From positions 17,010-81,009 of the forward strand of contig JAJRVQ010000063.1 in assembly GCA_024277255.1 (NCBI GenBank): a DNA stretch of 64,000 nt. Reading direction: 5' to 3'. This DNA is from Acidobacteriota bacterium. GTDB taxonomy: Bacteria > Acidobacteriota > Thermoanaerobaculia > Multivoradales > SZUA-115. This document shows, piece after piece, positions 43,028 through 52,557 of this stretch; within the stretch, counting starts at the first letter, position 1, and the number at the start of each line of letters is the position of its first letter. Position numbers and translations under genes: made by a program. A model generated the notes under the pieces. That model was not told the DNA's origin, made no database searches, and worked only from the letters and a program-made list of their open reading frames with translations.

Positions 43028-45502
43028 ATGGCGAGGAAGAAAACGAAGATCGTGTTGCTGATCATCCTCGCCGCCGGCCTCGCGCTGGCGGCTTGGGGCC
43101 GCGCCCAGATGAGTCGCCTCACCTCCAACGCCGAGTTGCTCGCCAGCACCGGAACCGCCGCCGGCAAGATGCTGGCAGCCTACGCCAGCGGAATCAAGGC
43201 CCGCGACCCGGAGCAGATCCTCCAACTCTACGCCGACGACTACGCCAACCCCGCGCAAGGATTCTGGCAGCAGGAACTGCGCTACGAACGGGATGGAGTG
43301 AGGGTCTACGACTGGCACAGCGGCGAGCCGCGCGCCTTCGGCAAGGCCGAGATCGGCCAGCAGGTGGAACGCCTCCTGGGGTCGTTCACCTCCCTGGAGA
43401 TGGCCAAGCTCAAGCTGTCTGCCGTCGAGGAAATCGGAGAGGATGAAAGTTCAGCCGTCATTCGCTGCGTCCTCTGGCTGCGCGGCAGCCGGCTCGATAA
43501 CCGCGCCTTCGAGACCCAGGCCAGCCTGCGTTTCTGGCTGCGTCGCCACGGCGAAGGGTGGAACATTTACCGGCAGGAACTCCTCTCCGGCGAAACCGTC
43601 AGCGGAAGCGGCCGGGGATTCGTCAACATCGCCCAGGCCGCGGGCCTCGACTTCGTGGCCCAACAAAACCCTCTGTGGACCACGCCGGAGTGGACCCCGC
43701 ACAAGTTCGGCATCATCCGTTACGGCTCGGCCGGTGTCTCGACAGCCGACTACGACGGTGACGGCTGGGAGGATCTCTACTTCGCCGACGGTCGAGCGCC
43801 GCGCCTCTACCGCAATCTCGGCATCGGCGAAGACGGCCAGGTGAAGTTCGCCGATGTCACCCGCGCCGTCGGTCTGCCGGAGGAAGAGCCGGGGGTCCAT
43901 ATCGGCCTGTTCGCCGATTTCGACAACGACGGCGACGCCGACCTCTTCGTCGGCCGCTCCATCGGAGAGAGCAAGATCTACCGTAACGATGGGCCAGGGC
44001 CCACCAGCCACATCGTCTACACGAACGTCTCGGCGTCGGCCGACCTGCCGGAGAACTTCATCACCACCGCGGCCGTCGCCGACTACGATCTGGACGGCGA
44101 CCTAGATCTCTACATCGGGCGCTACCTGGACCCCAGAGTCGATCTGCCGACCACCCTCTTCTACACCCGCAACGGCCAGGGCAACTTTCTGCTGCGTAAC
44201 GAGGGAGACTTCACCTTCTCCGATGTGACCAGCGAAGCCGGAGTGCGCGAAGGTGGCCTTTCCCTGGGAGTCTCCTGGGGGGACTACGACCAGGACGGCG
44301 ATCCCGACCTCTATGTCGCCAACGACTTTGGCAGAAACGCTCTGCTGCGCAATGAAGGGCGCGGCGAGGACGGCGTGGTGCGCTTCACCGACGTCAGCGC
44401 CGAAAGCGGAGCCATCGACCACGGGTTTGGCATGAGCGCCTCGTGGGGAGACCCGGACAACGACGGCGATCTCGACCTCTACGTCTCCAACGTCCACTCC
44501 GGCCAGCGCTGGTATGGCCAAGCGGCAACCCTCTACCAGTACCTGATCAACAGCTTCCGCCAGGGCACCATCCGCGAAGATTTCACCTCCTACCGAGAAA
44601 TCTACCGCTTCGCCGGCACCGACTGGAAGGACTTCGGCGACGGCATGGTCAAAGGCAACAGCCTGTTGATCAACGACGGCGCCGGCCGTTTCACCGATAT
44701 CTCCGAGGCCGCCCGAGCCAACCCCTTCGGCTGGTACTGGGGCTCCACCTTTCTCGACTACGACAACGACGGCCGGCAAGACATCTACGCCGCCAACGGC
44801 TGGATCTCCAGCCGCAGCTACGACGATTTGTGACTGCCCTACATCGTGAGCGCGGTCGCGCACATCGACGACTACAAGACGGGCCTTCACTATTCCGACA
44901 AGTTCCGCGGCGACATGTCCTGGAATGGCTACGAGTACAACAACCTGTTGCGCAACGAGGGCTGCCGAGAGGCCACAGAGACCGCCGGCCAAGAAGAAGC
45001 TCCCTGCGCCCTGCGCTTCACCGACATGGCCATGGCTCTGGGCGCCGACGACCGCCAAGACTCCCGCGGTGTGGCGGTGGCCGACTACGACCACGACGGC
45101 GACCTGGACATCGCCATCAATCACAACATCGGCGACCGCCCGCAGACTCCTCAAGGTCCGGCCGTGCTGCTGCGCAACGATGTCGGCTCCGCTCAGGGAT
45201 GGCTGAGCGTGGAACTGGAGGGGACCGCCAGCAACCGCGACGCCATCGGCGCCGTAGTGGTGGCCGCGACCGGCGACTGGCAGCTGGCCCTACAGAAGAG
45301 CGCCGGTTCCAGCTATGCTTCTCAGCAGAGTGGCCGGCTCCACTTCGGCCTAGGAGAGGCCACCCAGGTGGATCACCTGACCGTGCGTTGGCCCTCCGGG
45401 GCCACCGAACACTTCGAGAATCTGCCGGCTCGCAGCTGGATACGGATCGTCGAAGGCCAGGGTATCCAGAAGCTAGAAGTAAGAACCCGACCTCAATTGT
45501 AG
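43028..45502 (+). CDS. FG-GAP/VCBS-ASPIC (CRTAC1-like) protein with in-frame UGA: candidate selenoprotein
   Basis: One frame runs for 824 codons with a single TGA as codon 602 (44831-44833); the next codons read CTG CCC TAC ATC. Before it are an N-terminal membrane segment (IVLLIILAAGLALAAWG), a SnoaL/NTF2-like part (~40-190) and FG-GAP/VCBS repeats (DYDGDGWEDLYFAD, DFDNDGDADLFVG). After it are another repeat (DYDHDGDLDIAINH) and an ASPIC/UnbV domain (SNRDAIGAVVVA ... VRWPSGATEHFE). Both halves belong to one normal CRTAC1-like protein, so either UGA is read as selenocysteine or the gene is broken. A hairpin after the UGA and selC at 21.6 kb favour the first. Confidence 0.7.
44831..44867 (+). 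promoter_or_regulatory. Candidate bacterial SECIS element after the in-frame UGA
   Basis: Twenty nucleotides after UGA lies GCGC-GGUC-GCGC (44850-44861), a 4-bp GC stem with loop GGUC. It is extended below an A-A mismatch by GUG/CAU (G48-C63, U47-A64, G46-U65). Counting from the U of UGA the loop G and U are positions 25 and 26, close to the essential G23-U24 of the E. coli fdhF SECIS, and position 17 is U as in fdhF, though here it can pair. Position, loop sequence and stem fit the bacterial SECIS pattern; SelB binding is inferred. Confidence 0.55.
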
Positions 45503-45548
45503 GACTCTACGGTCCGCGAAGTCGGGGGGAGGGGGGGGAACGAAACCG

Positions 45549-47210
45549 TTGCGTTTGGTCCTAACTGGTGATGGCCTCGCAGGCTTGCTGGTACCGCGGT
45601 TGGCCGGCGATCCAGCGGTGGACTCGTGCCGTCTCTTGGAGGACTGGGGAGCGGGGGTGACAGCGCCCGGCGAGACGCTGGTGATCGTTCCCTCTCGCTG
45701 CCCGACCGCCAGCGAAACCGGCCAGGCAGCCGCTGCCGCCGGGTGCTGGACGGCGGGGGGGGGCGGACCGGTGATCCTCATCTCCAGCGCCCAGGTCAAC
45801 GAGCCCAGCCACTTCCACTCGGGCCTGCTGAGCGAGAATCGACTGCGCCGGCCCAAGATGGGCAACACCATCGCTAGAGACTGGTTGAGGCTGGAACAAC
45901 GGTTTGCCGAGGTCCTGGCTGAGGGTCAGAGCACACTCACCATCTTGCGCCCTACCGCCGTTCCACTGCCCGATGGCCAAGACATCTTCAGCCGACTGCT
46001 GCGCGGCTCCTGGGCCACGGTCCCTCCAGGTTTCAACCCGCCGCTGCAGCTTCTCCACCTGGACGATCTGGCGCAGGCCATCCTCCGTGCCGCTTGCGTG
46101 ACTCGAGAAGGATCTTTCAACGTAGCACCGACCTCGGTGATACCACTGCGCCAGGCGATCCGGCACAGCGGCCAACGGCGCCTTCCCCTGCCCGGCTTCC
46201 TCCACCGGCGGGGTGGAAGCCTAGAGCGGCCACCGTTGGCGGACGAACTCGCCTACCTGAGCCATCCGTGGACGGTCTCGGACCGTTCAATCCGCCACCG
46301 ACTCCGCTTCGAGCCACGCCATAGCAGCGCCGAGACGATCCAGTGGCTGCGCCGAGCCAAGAGCGCCCGGAGCCGTCATCCACCGCCCCTCGCTTCTGCG
46401 ACCGCAGCCTCTGCAGCGGAGGATGGCTACGACCCCTTCGGCATGGACCGAGGCTACATCGACCGGCTCGGCCGCACCCTTTTTCGTTTTCTCCACGACC
46501 GCTACTGGCGCATCGAATGGCGGGGGCTGGAGCATGTGCCGCGTCAGGGTCGGGCGGTCCTGGTGGGTATCCACCGCGGCCTTCAGCCCTGGGACGGTGT
46601 CATGATCCTCCACTTCCTGGCCCGGGAGTTGGGCCGCTACCCGCGCTTCCTGATACACCCGGCACTGGTCAAGCACCCCTTCCTGGCGCCCTACATGACC
46701 CAGATCGGCGGCCTCCTGGCCTGCCGCGAAAACGGCGCATGGGTGCTGGAGCGCGAGAAGATCTTGGGCATCTTTCCGGAGGGGATTCGCGGCGCCTTCA
46801 CCCGCTACCGGGACGCCTATCGGCTGGGGAACTTCGGCCGCCACGACTTCGTCAAGATGGCCCTGCGCCACCGGGCACCGATCGTGCCGTTGGTGACCGT
46901 TGGCAGCGCAGAGATCTTTCCCATCCTCGGCAAGATCCGCTGGCGCTGGTGGCAGCGATTCAGCGGCTGGCCCTGCTTCCCGGTCACGCCGACACTTTCG
47001 CTGCTCCCTCTGCCTTCCAAGTGGCACACCCTCATCCTGCCTCCACTGGCGGTGCACGAGGAGTTTCCGCCACAGGCGGCGGACGACCCCGAGATCGTCA
47101 CCCGCATCAGCCACCAGGTGCAGACCCAGCTGCAAGCCGCACTGGACGATCTGCGCTCCCGGCGCAAATCGATCTTCTGGGGCTCGATCTTCCCTCGGGA
47201 CGAGAGTTGA
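45549..47210 (+). CDS. Fusion of an NAD(P)-epimerase/SDR-like domain and a PlsC-like acyltransferase
   Basis: A TTG at 45549 after a G-rich leader starts 553 residues. Residues 1-260 resemble an atypical SDR/epimerase (LRPTAVPLPDGQD ... LLHLDDLAQAILRA), though the first glycine motif is weak (LTGDGLAGLL). Residues ~310-540 are a lysophospholipid-acyltransferase domain with GIHRGLQPWDGVMI (catalytic His/Asp region) and FPEGIRGAFTRYRDAYRLG. Such a fusion could modify and acylate one lipid precursor. A run of nine G lies inside the coding part at 45755-45763. It follows the FG-GAP gene by 46 bp in the same direction. Confidence 0.75.
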   Translation: MRLVLTGDGLAGLLVPRLAGDPAVDSCRLLEDWGAGVTAPGETLVIVPSRCPTASETGQAAAAAGCWTAGGGGPVILISSAQVNEPSHFHSGLLSENRLRRPKMGNTIARDWLRLEQRFAEVLAEGQSTLTILRPTAVPLPDGQDIFSRLLRGSWATVPPGFNPPLQLLHLDDLAQAILRAACVTREGSFNVAPTSVIPLRQAIRHSGQRRLPLPGFLHRRGGSLERPPLADELAYLSHPWTVSDRSIRHRLRFEPRHSSAETIQWLRRAKSARSRHPPPLASATAASAAEDGYDPFGMDRGYIDRLGRTLFRFLHDRYWRIEWRGLEHVPRQGRAVLVGIHRGLQPWDGVMILHFLARELGRYPRFLIHPALVKHPFLAPYMTQIGGLLACRENGAWVLEREKILGIFPEGIRGAFTRYRDAYRLGNFGRHDFVKMALRHRAPIVPLVTVGSAEIFPILGKIRWRWWQRFSGWPCFPVTPTLSLLPLPSKWHTLILPPLAVHEEFPPQAADDPEIVTRISHQVQTQLQAALDDLRSRRKSIFWGSIFPRDES

Positions 47211-47414
47211 GGCACCGCCGCCCATTCGTTCGTCATCTGTTCACGGAACCAAGCACTAACACCAACCCAGCCTATAGCTCTTCCGAGACGACCGTAGCAC
47301 CGATCTATGGTCCAAAGACGTAAACTACGCGAGCACCTTCCAAGACCGAAGGCAGTTTCGCCTCGGGGTTGTTCTACCCGGGGCAAGCTGCGCCAACCTG
47401 CAAAGGAGATCGCT

Positions 47415-47621
47415 ATGCGTCGCGTGATTGGAGTCTGCCTCGTGTTGTCCTGCCTCCTGGTGTCGTTCCCGGCGAGCGCATCAACGGGCGTCACGCTCAC
47501 TGTCTCACTCACCGAGTTGGTGAGTCGGTGGCTCGTCTCAGTCACCATCACCGTGGCGAAAGAGGGAGACACCCCCGATAGCTCTCTGGATCTTGGATCC
47601 ACCTGGGATCCAAACGGATAA
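47415..47621 (+). CDS. Small secreted peptide precursor, unknown
   Basis: The ATG at 47415 follows AAAGGAGATCGCT, so translation is well supported. The 68-residue product has a clear signal peptide (VIGVCLVLSCLLVSFPASASA-type), leaving about 45 residues that end LDLGSTWDPNG. No family is recognised. A perfect hairpin follows the stop, and 113 bp later a TPR protein begins. A secreted peptide beside a TPR protein recalls peptide-sensing pairs, but this is speculative. Confidence 0.6.
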   Translation: MRRVIGVCLVLSCLLVSFPASASTGVTLTVSLTELVSRWLVSVTITVAKEGDTPDSSLDLGSTWDPNG

Positions 47622-47629
47622 CCCGCCGC

Positions 47630-47667
47630 AGCGACGCCGGCGAGCAGCGAGGTTTGCCGGCGTCGCT
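47630..47667. terminator. Perfect 12-bp hairpin after the small peptide gene
   Basis: AGCGACGCCGGC (47630-47641) is exactly complementary to GCCGGCGTCGCT (47656-47667), with a 14-nt loop, 8 bp after the peptide stop. No T-run follows, so it may be a Rho-assisted terminator or an mRNA-protecting stem. Confidence 0.55.
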
Positions 47668-47734
47668 ACCCTTCGGGTGCTTGAGGAGATAGAATAAGGG
47701 GACAACCTGTATTTCGACAGCTAGAGGTACCCCA

Positions 47735-49054
47735 ATGGGACATCAACACCTGCCGTGGAAACGGCTGAGAGCAACGCTTGAGGCCGGCACTCTGGACCGC
47801 GACAGTGTTGCTTCCATACTCGATCACCTGGCAGAAGTGTGCCCCGAATGTCGCCGTCAAATGGAGACCCTCGCCGCGACTCCTCCCGCCCTCACCTATG
47901 CGGAGGTCTTCGAGGAGAAACTCGCCAAACTCAGCGAGATTGCCAACGAGTTGGAGGAATCCTTGGCCAAATCGGAAAAGGACCTCAAGGTACTGCTCAA
48001 ACTGTCACCCGAGCGGCGGCGATTCACCATTGACCGCTCCCGCAGCCACTACCGCAGCCCCTTTCTGGTCGATCTCCTGTTGAGCGAGTGCAAGCGACTG
48101 GTGACGGTGGATCCCATGCAGGCCCTGGAACTCGCGGAGTGCGCGCACGCGGTCTCTCTGCGTATTCCGCACGTCGCCTTCGGTGAAGGCTGGGCGATCA
48201 CCTGCACCGCGCGGGCCACGGCCCATCGCGGCAATGCGCTGCGTGCGATCGGTGAGATCAAACAGGCCGCGAGACTCATCGAAACGGGACGAGAGATGAT
48301 CGAGCAACAGGGCTTTAACGATCCCTATGTCGAGGCGGAGATCTACAGCCTGCTCGCCTCGGTCAGTAAGGCTCAAGGTACCTTTGACGATGCGCTGCGC
48401 TACACCGACCATGTCATCGAGACCTACGCTCAGATCGAGGATGAGCCCTGCATCGGCCGCACGCTCGTCCAGAAAAGCACCATCCACAGGGACAGCGGCG
48501 ATGTCACCCAAGCACTGGCAACGGTAGAAGACGCCCTCACACGAATTGACCAAGCCAAAGACGAAGCGGTCTATCTCATGGCGACCTACAACCGCGCTCA
48601 CTATTTGGTGGATCTGCAACGCTTCGAGGAAGCCCGCGAGCTGATCGTCGCGCACGACAACTTCCCCACGGGTACCACCGCCCTCCTACGCCAGCAGTGG
48701 CTCCTCGGCAAGATCGCACACGGCCTCGGGCAGCTGCATTCGGCCGAGCAGACGTTCGCCGATGTCCGCGAGCGCTTCATCCGCGCTGAACTCCCCTTCG
48801 ACGCGGCGCTGGCGGGGCTCGACCTGGCGTTGGTCTATATCGATCTCGGCAAGACCGCCGAACTACGCAAGATCGCCGAGGCCATGTTGCCGATCTTCCA
48901 CGCCCAAGACGTGGAGCGAGAGACGATCGCCGCACTCATGCTCTTCCAGGAAGCGACCCGACAAGAAGTCGTCACCCGCTCCATGATCGAGGAGCTAGCC
49001 AGCTACATGCAACGTGCCTCGCGGCGACCGCAACGGCGGGAGAAGCCCTCGTAA
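47735..49054 (+). CDS. TPR protein with short zinc-finger-like N-terminus
   Basis: The 439-residue protein starts with a helical region containing H31...C36-PE-C39, like the zf-HC2 fold of anti-sigma factors, then a coiled-coil-like stretch (EEKLAKLSEIANELEESLAK). The rest is a TPR superhelix (ALELAECAHAVSLRIP, AEIYSLLASVSKAQGTFDDA, LVQKSTIHRDSGDVTQALA, YLVDLQRFEEARELI). No enzyme or DNA-binding domain is seen. GAGG lies seven bases before the ATG. A regulatory scaffold role is likely; the partner is unknown. Confidence 0.7.
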   Translation: MGHQHLPWKRLRATLEAGTLDRDSVASILDHLAEVCPECRRQMETLAATPPALTYAEVFEEKLAKLSEIANELEESLAKSEKDLKVLLKLSPERRRFTIDRSRSHYRSPFLVDLLLSECKRLVTVDPMQALELAECAHAVSLRIPHVAFGEGWAITCTARATAHRGNALRAIGEIKQAARLIETGREMIEQQGFNDPYVEAEIYSLLASVSKAQGTFDDALRYTDHVIETYAQIEDEPCIGRTLVQKSTIHRDSGDVTQALATVEDALTRIDQAKDEAVYLMATYNRAHYLVDLQRFEEARELIVAHDNFPTGTTALLRQQWLLGKIAHGLGQLHSAEQTFADVRERFIRAELPFDAALAGLDLALVYIDLGKTAELRKIAEAMLPIFHAQDVERETIAALMLFQEATRQEVVTRSMIEELASYMQRASRRPQRREKPS

Positions 49055-49133
49055 GAGTCTGAGCGAAGTAGCGGTTACTTCGCTGGTCACCGGCAGGATC
49101 ACCAAGCTATCCCAGTGGTATCAAAATAGCGTC

Positions 49134-49259
49134 ATGAAACGCTCCACGATCACTACCCCCGACGACCTCGAAGCCGAGCTGAACGCCCATCTTGTCAGCC
49201 AGGAACCTGCTCCCAGCCTGACCCGGCTCGTCCAGGCGGTGCTGCGAGGAGTTCGCTAG
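49134..49259 (+). CDS. Very short orphan antitoxin-like protein
   Basis: The 41-residue product (MKRSTITTPDDLEAELNAHL, then a hydrophobic helix LTRLVQAVLRGVR) resembles a minimal ribbon-helix-helix antitoxin, beta strand plus helix. No toxin gene adjoins it and no ribosome site is obvious, so it could be a remnant or a free regulator. Assignment is tentative. Confidence 0.4.
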   Translation: MKRSTITTPDDLEAELNAHLVSQEPAPSLTRLVQAVLRGVR

Positions 49260-49320
49260 AAGCGCAGGTCCTCTTGCTATCGTAGCGGCAAGTTCAACAC
49301 TACCGAGGAGGTACACCTTC

Positions 49321-50007
49321 ATGTCAACCAAATCCTGTCTTGCGTTGCTTATCATTCTCGCCTCCCCCGCCGCCAGCCAAGTTTTCAAGACGGGTCTCTT
49401 GGTGGTCAGCGACGGCAACGATCAGATTGTGGGATCCGTAGTGAACGCGGAGGGCAATGTTGGCCGTCAGATCAACACTGCAGTCTTTGTCAACGACATG
49501 CCCCATTTCCTGTTGCTGGACTTTTCCAACCCAGCCCTTCTCCTTCCACCATTTCAAAATGGCGCGGGAGTCAGTTTTACAACCGCTGATTGTTCGGGCA
49601 TGGCCTACCTGAACCGGGTCAACCCAACTTTTTCGTTACATCCTCCGTCTTTTCCGGTGAACAATCCTGGACTCACTCTGTATGTGCGCGCTCCGAATGT
49701 GGTGGCTCAACAACTGGTGATCCAATCGGAACTCACCGTCACCAGCGGCTGTGCACCGGTCCCATCGTTGACGCGATCGGTGCTGGAAACGGTGGCCATC
49801 GATACCGGTTTCGTTCCGCCGTACCGACTGACCCGCGGTCCCGACCTCGATATCGTCGGAGCCGGAATGGCCTTCTCGGTTCAGGCGATTCCGACCTTGG
49901 GAACATGGGGGCTACTCTGCCTGGTTCTCTTGGTCATTGCGGCCGCGTTGGTCCTGCTCCTCAAGAATCAGAGCCTCCGGCCACGAAGCGAGGGAAGGGC
50001 GGAGTAG
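49321..50007 (+). CDS. IPTL-CTERM secreted protein
   Basis: The ATG follows GAGGAGGTACACCTTC. The 228-residue product has a signal peptide (LALLIILASPAAS) and ends AIPTLGTWGLLCLVLLVIAA plus a short hydrophobic/basic tail. IPTL..WG followed by a membrane segment and charged end is the IPTL-CTERM sorting signal, linked to exosortase-type processing. The central domain, with a few cysteines, is not recognised. No exosortase gene is in the window. Confidence 0.8.
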   Translation: MSTKSCLALLIILASPAASQVFKTGLLVVSDGNDQIVGSVVNAEGNVGRQINTAVFVNDMPHFLLLDFSNPALLLPPFQNGAGVSFTTADCSGMAYLNRVNPTFSLHPPSFPVNNPGLTLYVRAPNVVAQQLVIQSELTVTSGCAPVPSLTRSVLETVAIDTGFVPPYRLTRGPDLDIVGAGMAFSVQAIPTLGTWGLLCLVLLVIAAALVLLLKNQSLRPRSEGRAE

Positions 50008-50310
50008 GCTGGGAGAGTCCCTTGGGACTTGCCTCGCAGCGACCGCGACTGGCGGGAGGCCTTTCTAAGAAATTCGCAAGCTAGAATTCGGGTTGGCTCT
50101 ACCGAAAGTGCGAGCCGGCGAAAAGTAAGCGACCAAGACTGCCACCAGGACGACCGCTGAGCGCCAGCGTTGCCAGCGTGACCCATAGCATCGGAACGAC
50201 CGGCCGTGCCGTAGCCGTCGCAGGATCAAGGCCGTATTGTGGAAGAGTGGGATAGGTTTTCTTCTTGTTCGTTCAGAACAAGATTGATACGGGGAACGAA
50301 AGCGAGCCGT
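50008..50310. other. Intergenic region between convergent genes
   Basis: About 300 bp with no credible gene. It holds a hairpin TCTTGTTC-GTTCA-GAACAAGA (50263-50283), without a following T-run in either direction, lying just past the end of the efflux operon. It may help end that operon's transcript. Confidence 0.5.
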
Positions 50311-51564
50311 CTACCCCAACCGCTTCTTGAACACTCGGGTCGCCACCAGGAAGCCGATGGTGGCGAAGAGGAGCATGGCGCCGATTTCTCCGGCGAGGTG
50401 AAAGCTCGAAGAGCCACGCAGGAGGATCCCTCGGCAAACGCGGACGAAATGGGTCAAGGGCAACAACTCCCCGAGCCATTGCGCCGGCTGCGGCATCGAC
50501 TCGAAGGGGAACATGAATCCCGAGAGCAGCACCGAGGGGAGGAAGAAGAAGAAAGAGACCTGCGTCGCCTGGAACTGCGTTGTGCACAGCGAGGAGATCA
50601 CCAACCCCAGAGTGAGGTTTGCGGCGATGAAGACCAGCGAGGCCAGCCCCAGGTCGAAGAGACTTCCCCGCATAGGGACGCGAAACAGCGCCCAACCAGT
50701 CACCATCACGATGACGATCTGGATGAAGCCGATGCCGATGTAGGGCAAGAGCTTGCCGGCCATCAGTTCACTACGCCGCACCGGGGTGGCGATGAGAAAC
50801 TCAAAGCTCCCGCGCTCGCGCTCGCGGACGATGGCTAGCGAGGTCATCAGGATCATGGTGGTGGTGAGAATCACCCCGAGCAAGGCCGGAACGACGTAGA
50901 CCGGTGTACGCAGCTCGGGATTGAACAGGCTGAGAACGGCGAAGCGCAGGAACTGCGGGCGGATCAATTCAGGCACCACGCCGAAGGAGGTACGCTGGGT
51001 GGGGGCCCGGTAGGCACCCTCGCCGGCGCTGACGTCGAAGCGCTGGAGGCGGCTGTTGTGGCGCTCCATCAAGCCGTTGGCCGAAGTGCTGACGGCGCGG
51101 GCCAGAATCGGGTCCGAGGCGTCGATCAGCACCAGCACCTCGGCCCCGCGGCCGCGGTAGAAGGCCCGCGTGTAGTCCGCCGGGATGACCACCGCGGCCT
51201 GGATCTTGCCGGCCTTGATCGCCTCCAGAGCCTCTTTCTCGCTGGCGATCCCGCGCACCACATCGAAGGTCTGCGTCGCCTCCAACTGGGCCACCAGGTA
51301 GCGCGAAACGTGAGTATTGGAGTGGTCCACAACGCCGGTGGCAACGTGGCGCACATCCTGGTTGATGGCGTATCCGAAGAGCAGCAACTGGACGGCCGGA
51401 ACGCCGACTACAAACCCCATGGTCAGCCGGTCGCGGAGCAATTGCCGCAGCTCCTTGCGCGCCACCGCCCGCAAGCGCCGCCAGGCGGGCAGCCACCGCG
51501 CGGGGAGAAGGAAGGAACCCAGGGCGGCAAGCCGCCCCTTGAGGCTTGGGCGATCTGCACTCAT
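50311..51564 (-). CDS. ABC-2 type transporter permease
   Basis: The 417-residue protein has an N-terminal membrane segment (LTMGFVVGVPAVQLLLFGYAI), a large periplasmic part (residues ~70-200 with HVATGVVDHSNTHVSRYLV) and five C-terminal membrane segments. TSLAIVRERERGSFEFLIATP is the ABC-2 coupling signature. This is the YhhJ/YbhR-type permease of ABC drug or lipid efflux. Its start overlaps the ATPase stop (ATGA). With the HlyD lipoprotein it forms a three-gene export operon. Confidence 0.88.
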   Translation of the reverse strand: MSADRPSLKGRLAALGSFLLPARWLPAWRRLRAVARKELRQLLRDRLTMGFVVGVPAVQLLLFGYAINQDVRHVATGVVDHSNTHVSRYLVAQLEATQTFDVVRGIASEKEALEAIKAGKIQAAVVIPADYTRAFYRGRGAEVLVLIDASDPILARAVSTSANGLMERHNSRLQRFDVSAGEGAYRAPTQRTSFGVVPELIRPQFLRFAVLSLFNPELRTPVYVVPALLGVILTTTMILMTSLAIVRERERGSFEFLIATPVRRSELMAGKLLPYIGIGFIQIVIVMVTGWALFRVPMRGSLFDLGLASLVFIAANLTLGLVISSLCTTQFQATQVSFFFFLPSVLLSGFMFPFESMPQPAQWLGELLPLTHFVRVCRGILLRGSSSFHLAGEIGAMLLFATIGFLVATRVFKKRLG

Positions 51565-52553
51565 CCGGCGATCTCCTCCCCTTGAGACAGAGCGACCAGG
51601 GCGTCTTCGAGATTGGCCTCCACCACTTCACCCCCGGGCTGTTCCAGATCGCGGGCCGCCAGGTGCTCCACCAGCGGATCGAGGGCGGCGAGCGCCGACT
51701 CCCCCGACTCCAGCAGAGTATGAACCCGATTGCCCAGTTGCGTCAGGCTGGCCACCTCCGGACGTTGGCGAAGGATCTTGATGACCTCGCCGGTAGGCTC
51801 GCCCCAAAGTTCCACCACGCGGTCCTCCAGCGCCGCGGTCAGCCGCTGCGGGCTGGCCACCGCCGCAGGGCAACCGGGGCGAAAGACACACAACCGATGG
51901 CAGCGCACCGCCTCATCCATGTAGTGGGTCGAAACCAGGATCGTGGCACCCCGTTCCGCCAACTCGAAGAGCTTCTCCCAGAATAAGCGGCGACTCTCCG
52001 GGTCGACCCCGGCGGTAGGCTCGTCGAGGAAGAGAAGCTCCGGTTCGTGCACCGTCGCCGCCGCCAGAGCCAGCCGCTGGCGCCAACCGCCGGAGAGGGT
52101 GGCCGGCCGCTGGTCGCGACGCTCCTCCAGTTGGAACTCCTCCATCACCTCGGCCAGCCGATCACGCCTTCGCAATCCTTCCAGACCGAAAACCTCGGCG
52201 GCGAATTCCAGGTTCTCGAAGATCGAAAGATCGTCGTAGAGGGAGAACTTCTGCGTCATGTAGCCCACTCGTGGGCGCAGCTTCTCGATGTCTCCCGGAA
52301 TCGAGCAGCCGAGAACTTGAGCACTTCCCGCAGACGGTTCCAGCAGGCCCAAGAGCATACGCATGGAGGTCGATTTTCCGGAACCGTTGGGCCCGACGAA
52401 ACCGAAAACCTCTCCCCTGCATACCTCCAGATTCAGCCCATCCACCGCCACCAGGGAGCCAAATCTCCGCCCCAGATCCCGGGCCTCGATGACCACTTCC
52501 CGACTCCCCTTCGACGCCGGTTGTTCCAGGACTCCGGCTAGCTCCGCCATCAT
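51561..52553 (-). CDS. ABC transporter ATP-binding protein
   Basis: Starting at 52553, four bases after the HlyD stop, the protein has 330 residues: GPNGSGKSTSMRMLLGL, signature LSGGWRQRLALAAA, LLFLDEPTAGVDPESRR and VSTHYMDEA, typical of the ABC-2 drug-export ATPases (CcmA/YhiH type). LSGGWRQ replaces Q with W, common in this family. A C-terminal regulatory tail follows. It powers the permease encoded next. Confidence 0.9.
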   Translation of the reverse strand: MMAELAGVLEQPASKGSREVVIEARDLGRRFGSLVAVDGLNLEVCRGEVFGFVGPNGSGKSTSMRMLLGLLEPSAGSAQVLGCSIPGDIEKLRPRVGYMTQKFSLYDDLSIFENLEFAAEVFGLEGLRRRDRLAEVMEEFQLEERRDQRPATLSGGWRQRLALAAATVHEPELLFLDEPTAGVDPESRRLFWEKLFELAERGATILVSTHYMDEAVRCHRLCVFRPGCPAAVASPQRLTAALEDRVVELWGEPTGEVIKILRQRPEVASLTQLGNRVHTLLESGESALAALDPLVEHLAARDLEQPGGEVVEANLEDALVALSQGEEIAG

Positions 52554-52557
52554 TCGC

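Noticed and set aside
44102..45154. 350-residue minus-strand open frame across the in-frame UGA
   Set aside because: Val/Gly/Ala-rich antisense of the FG-GAP repeats; the sense strand has clear domains on both sides.
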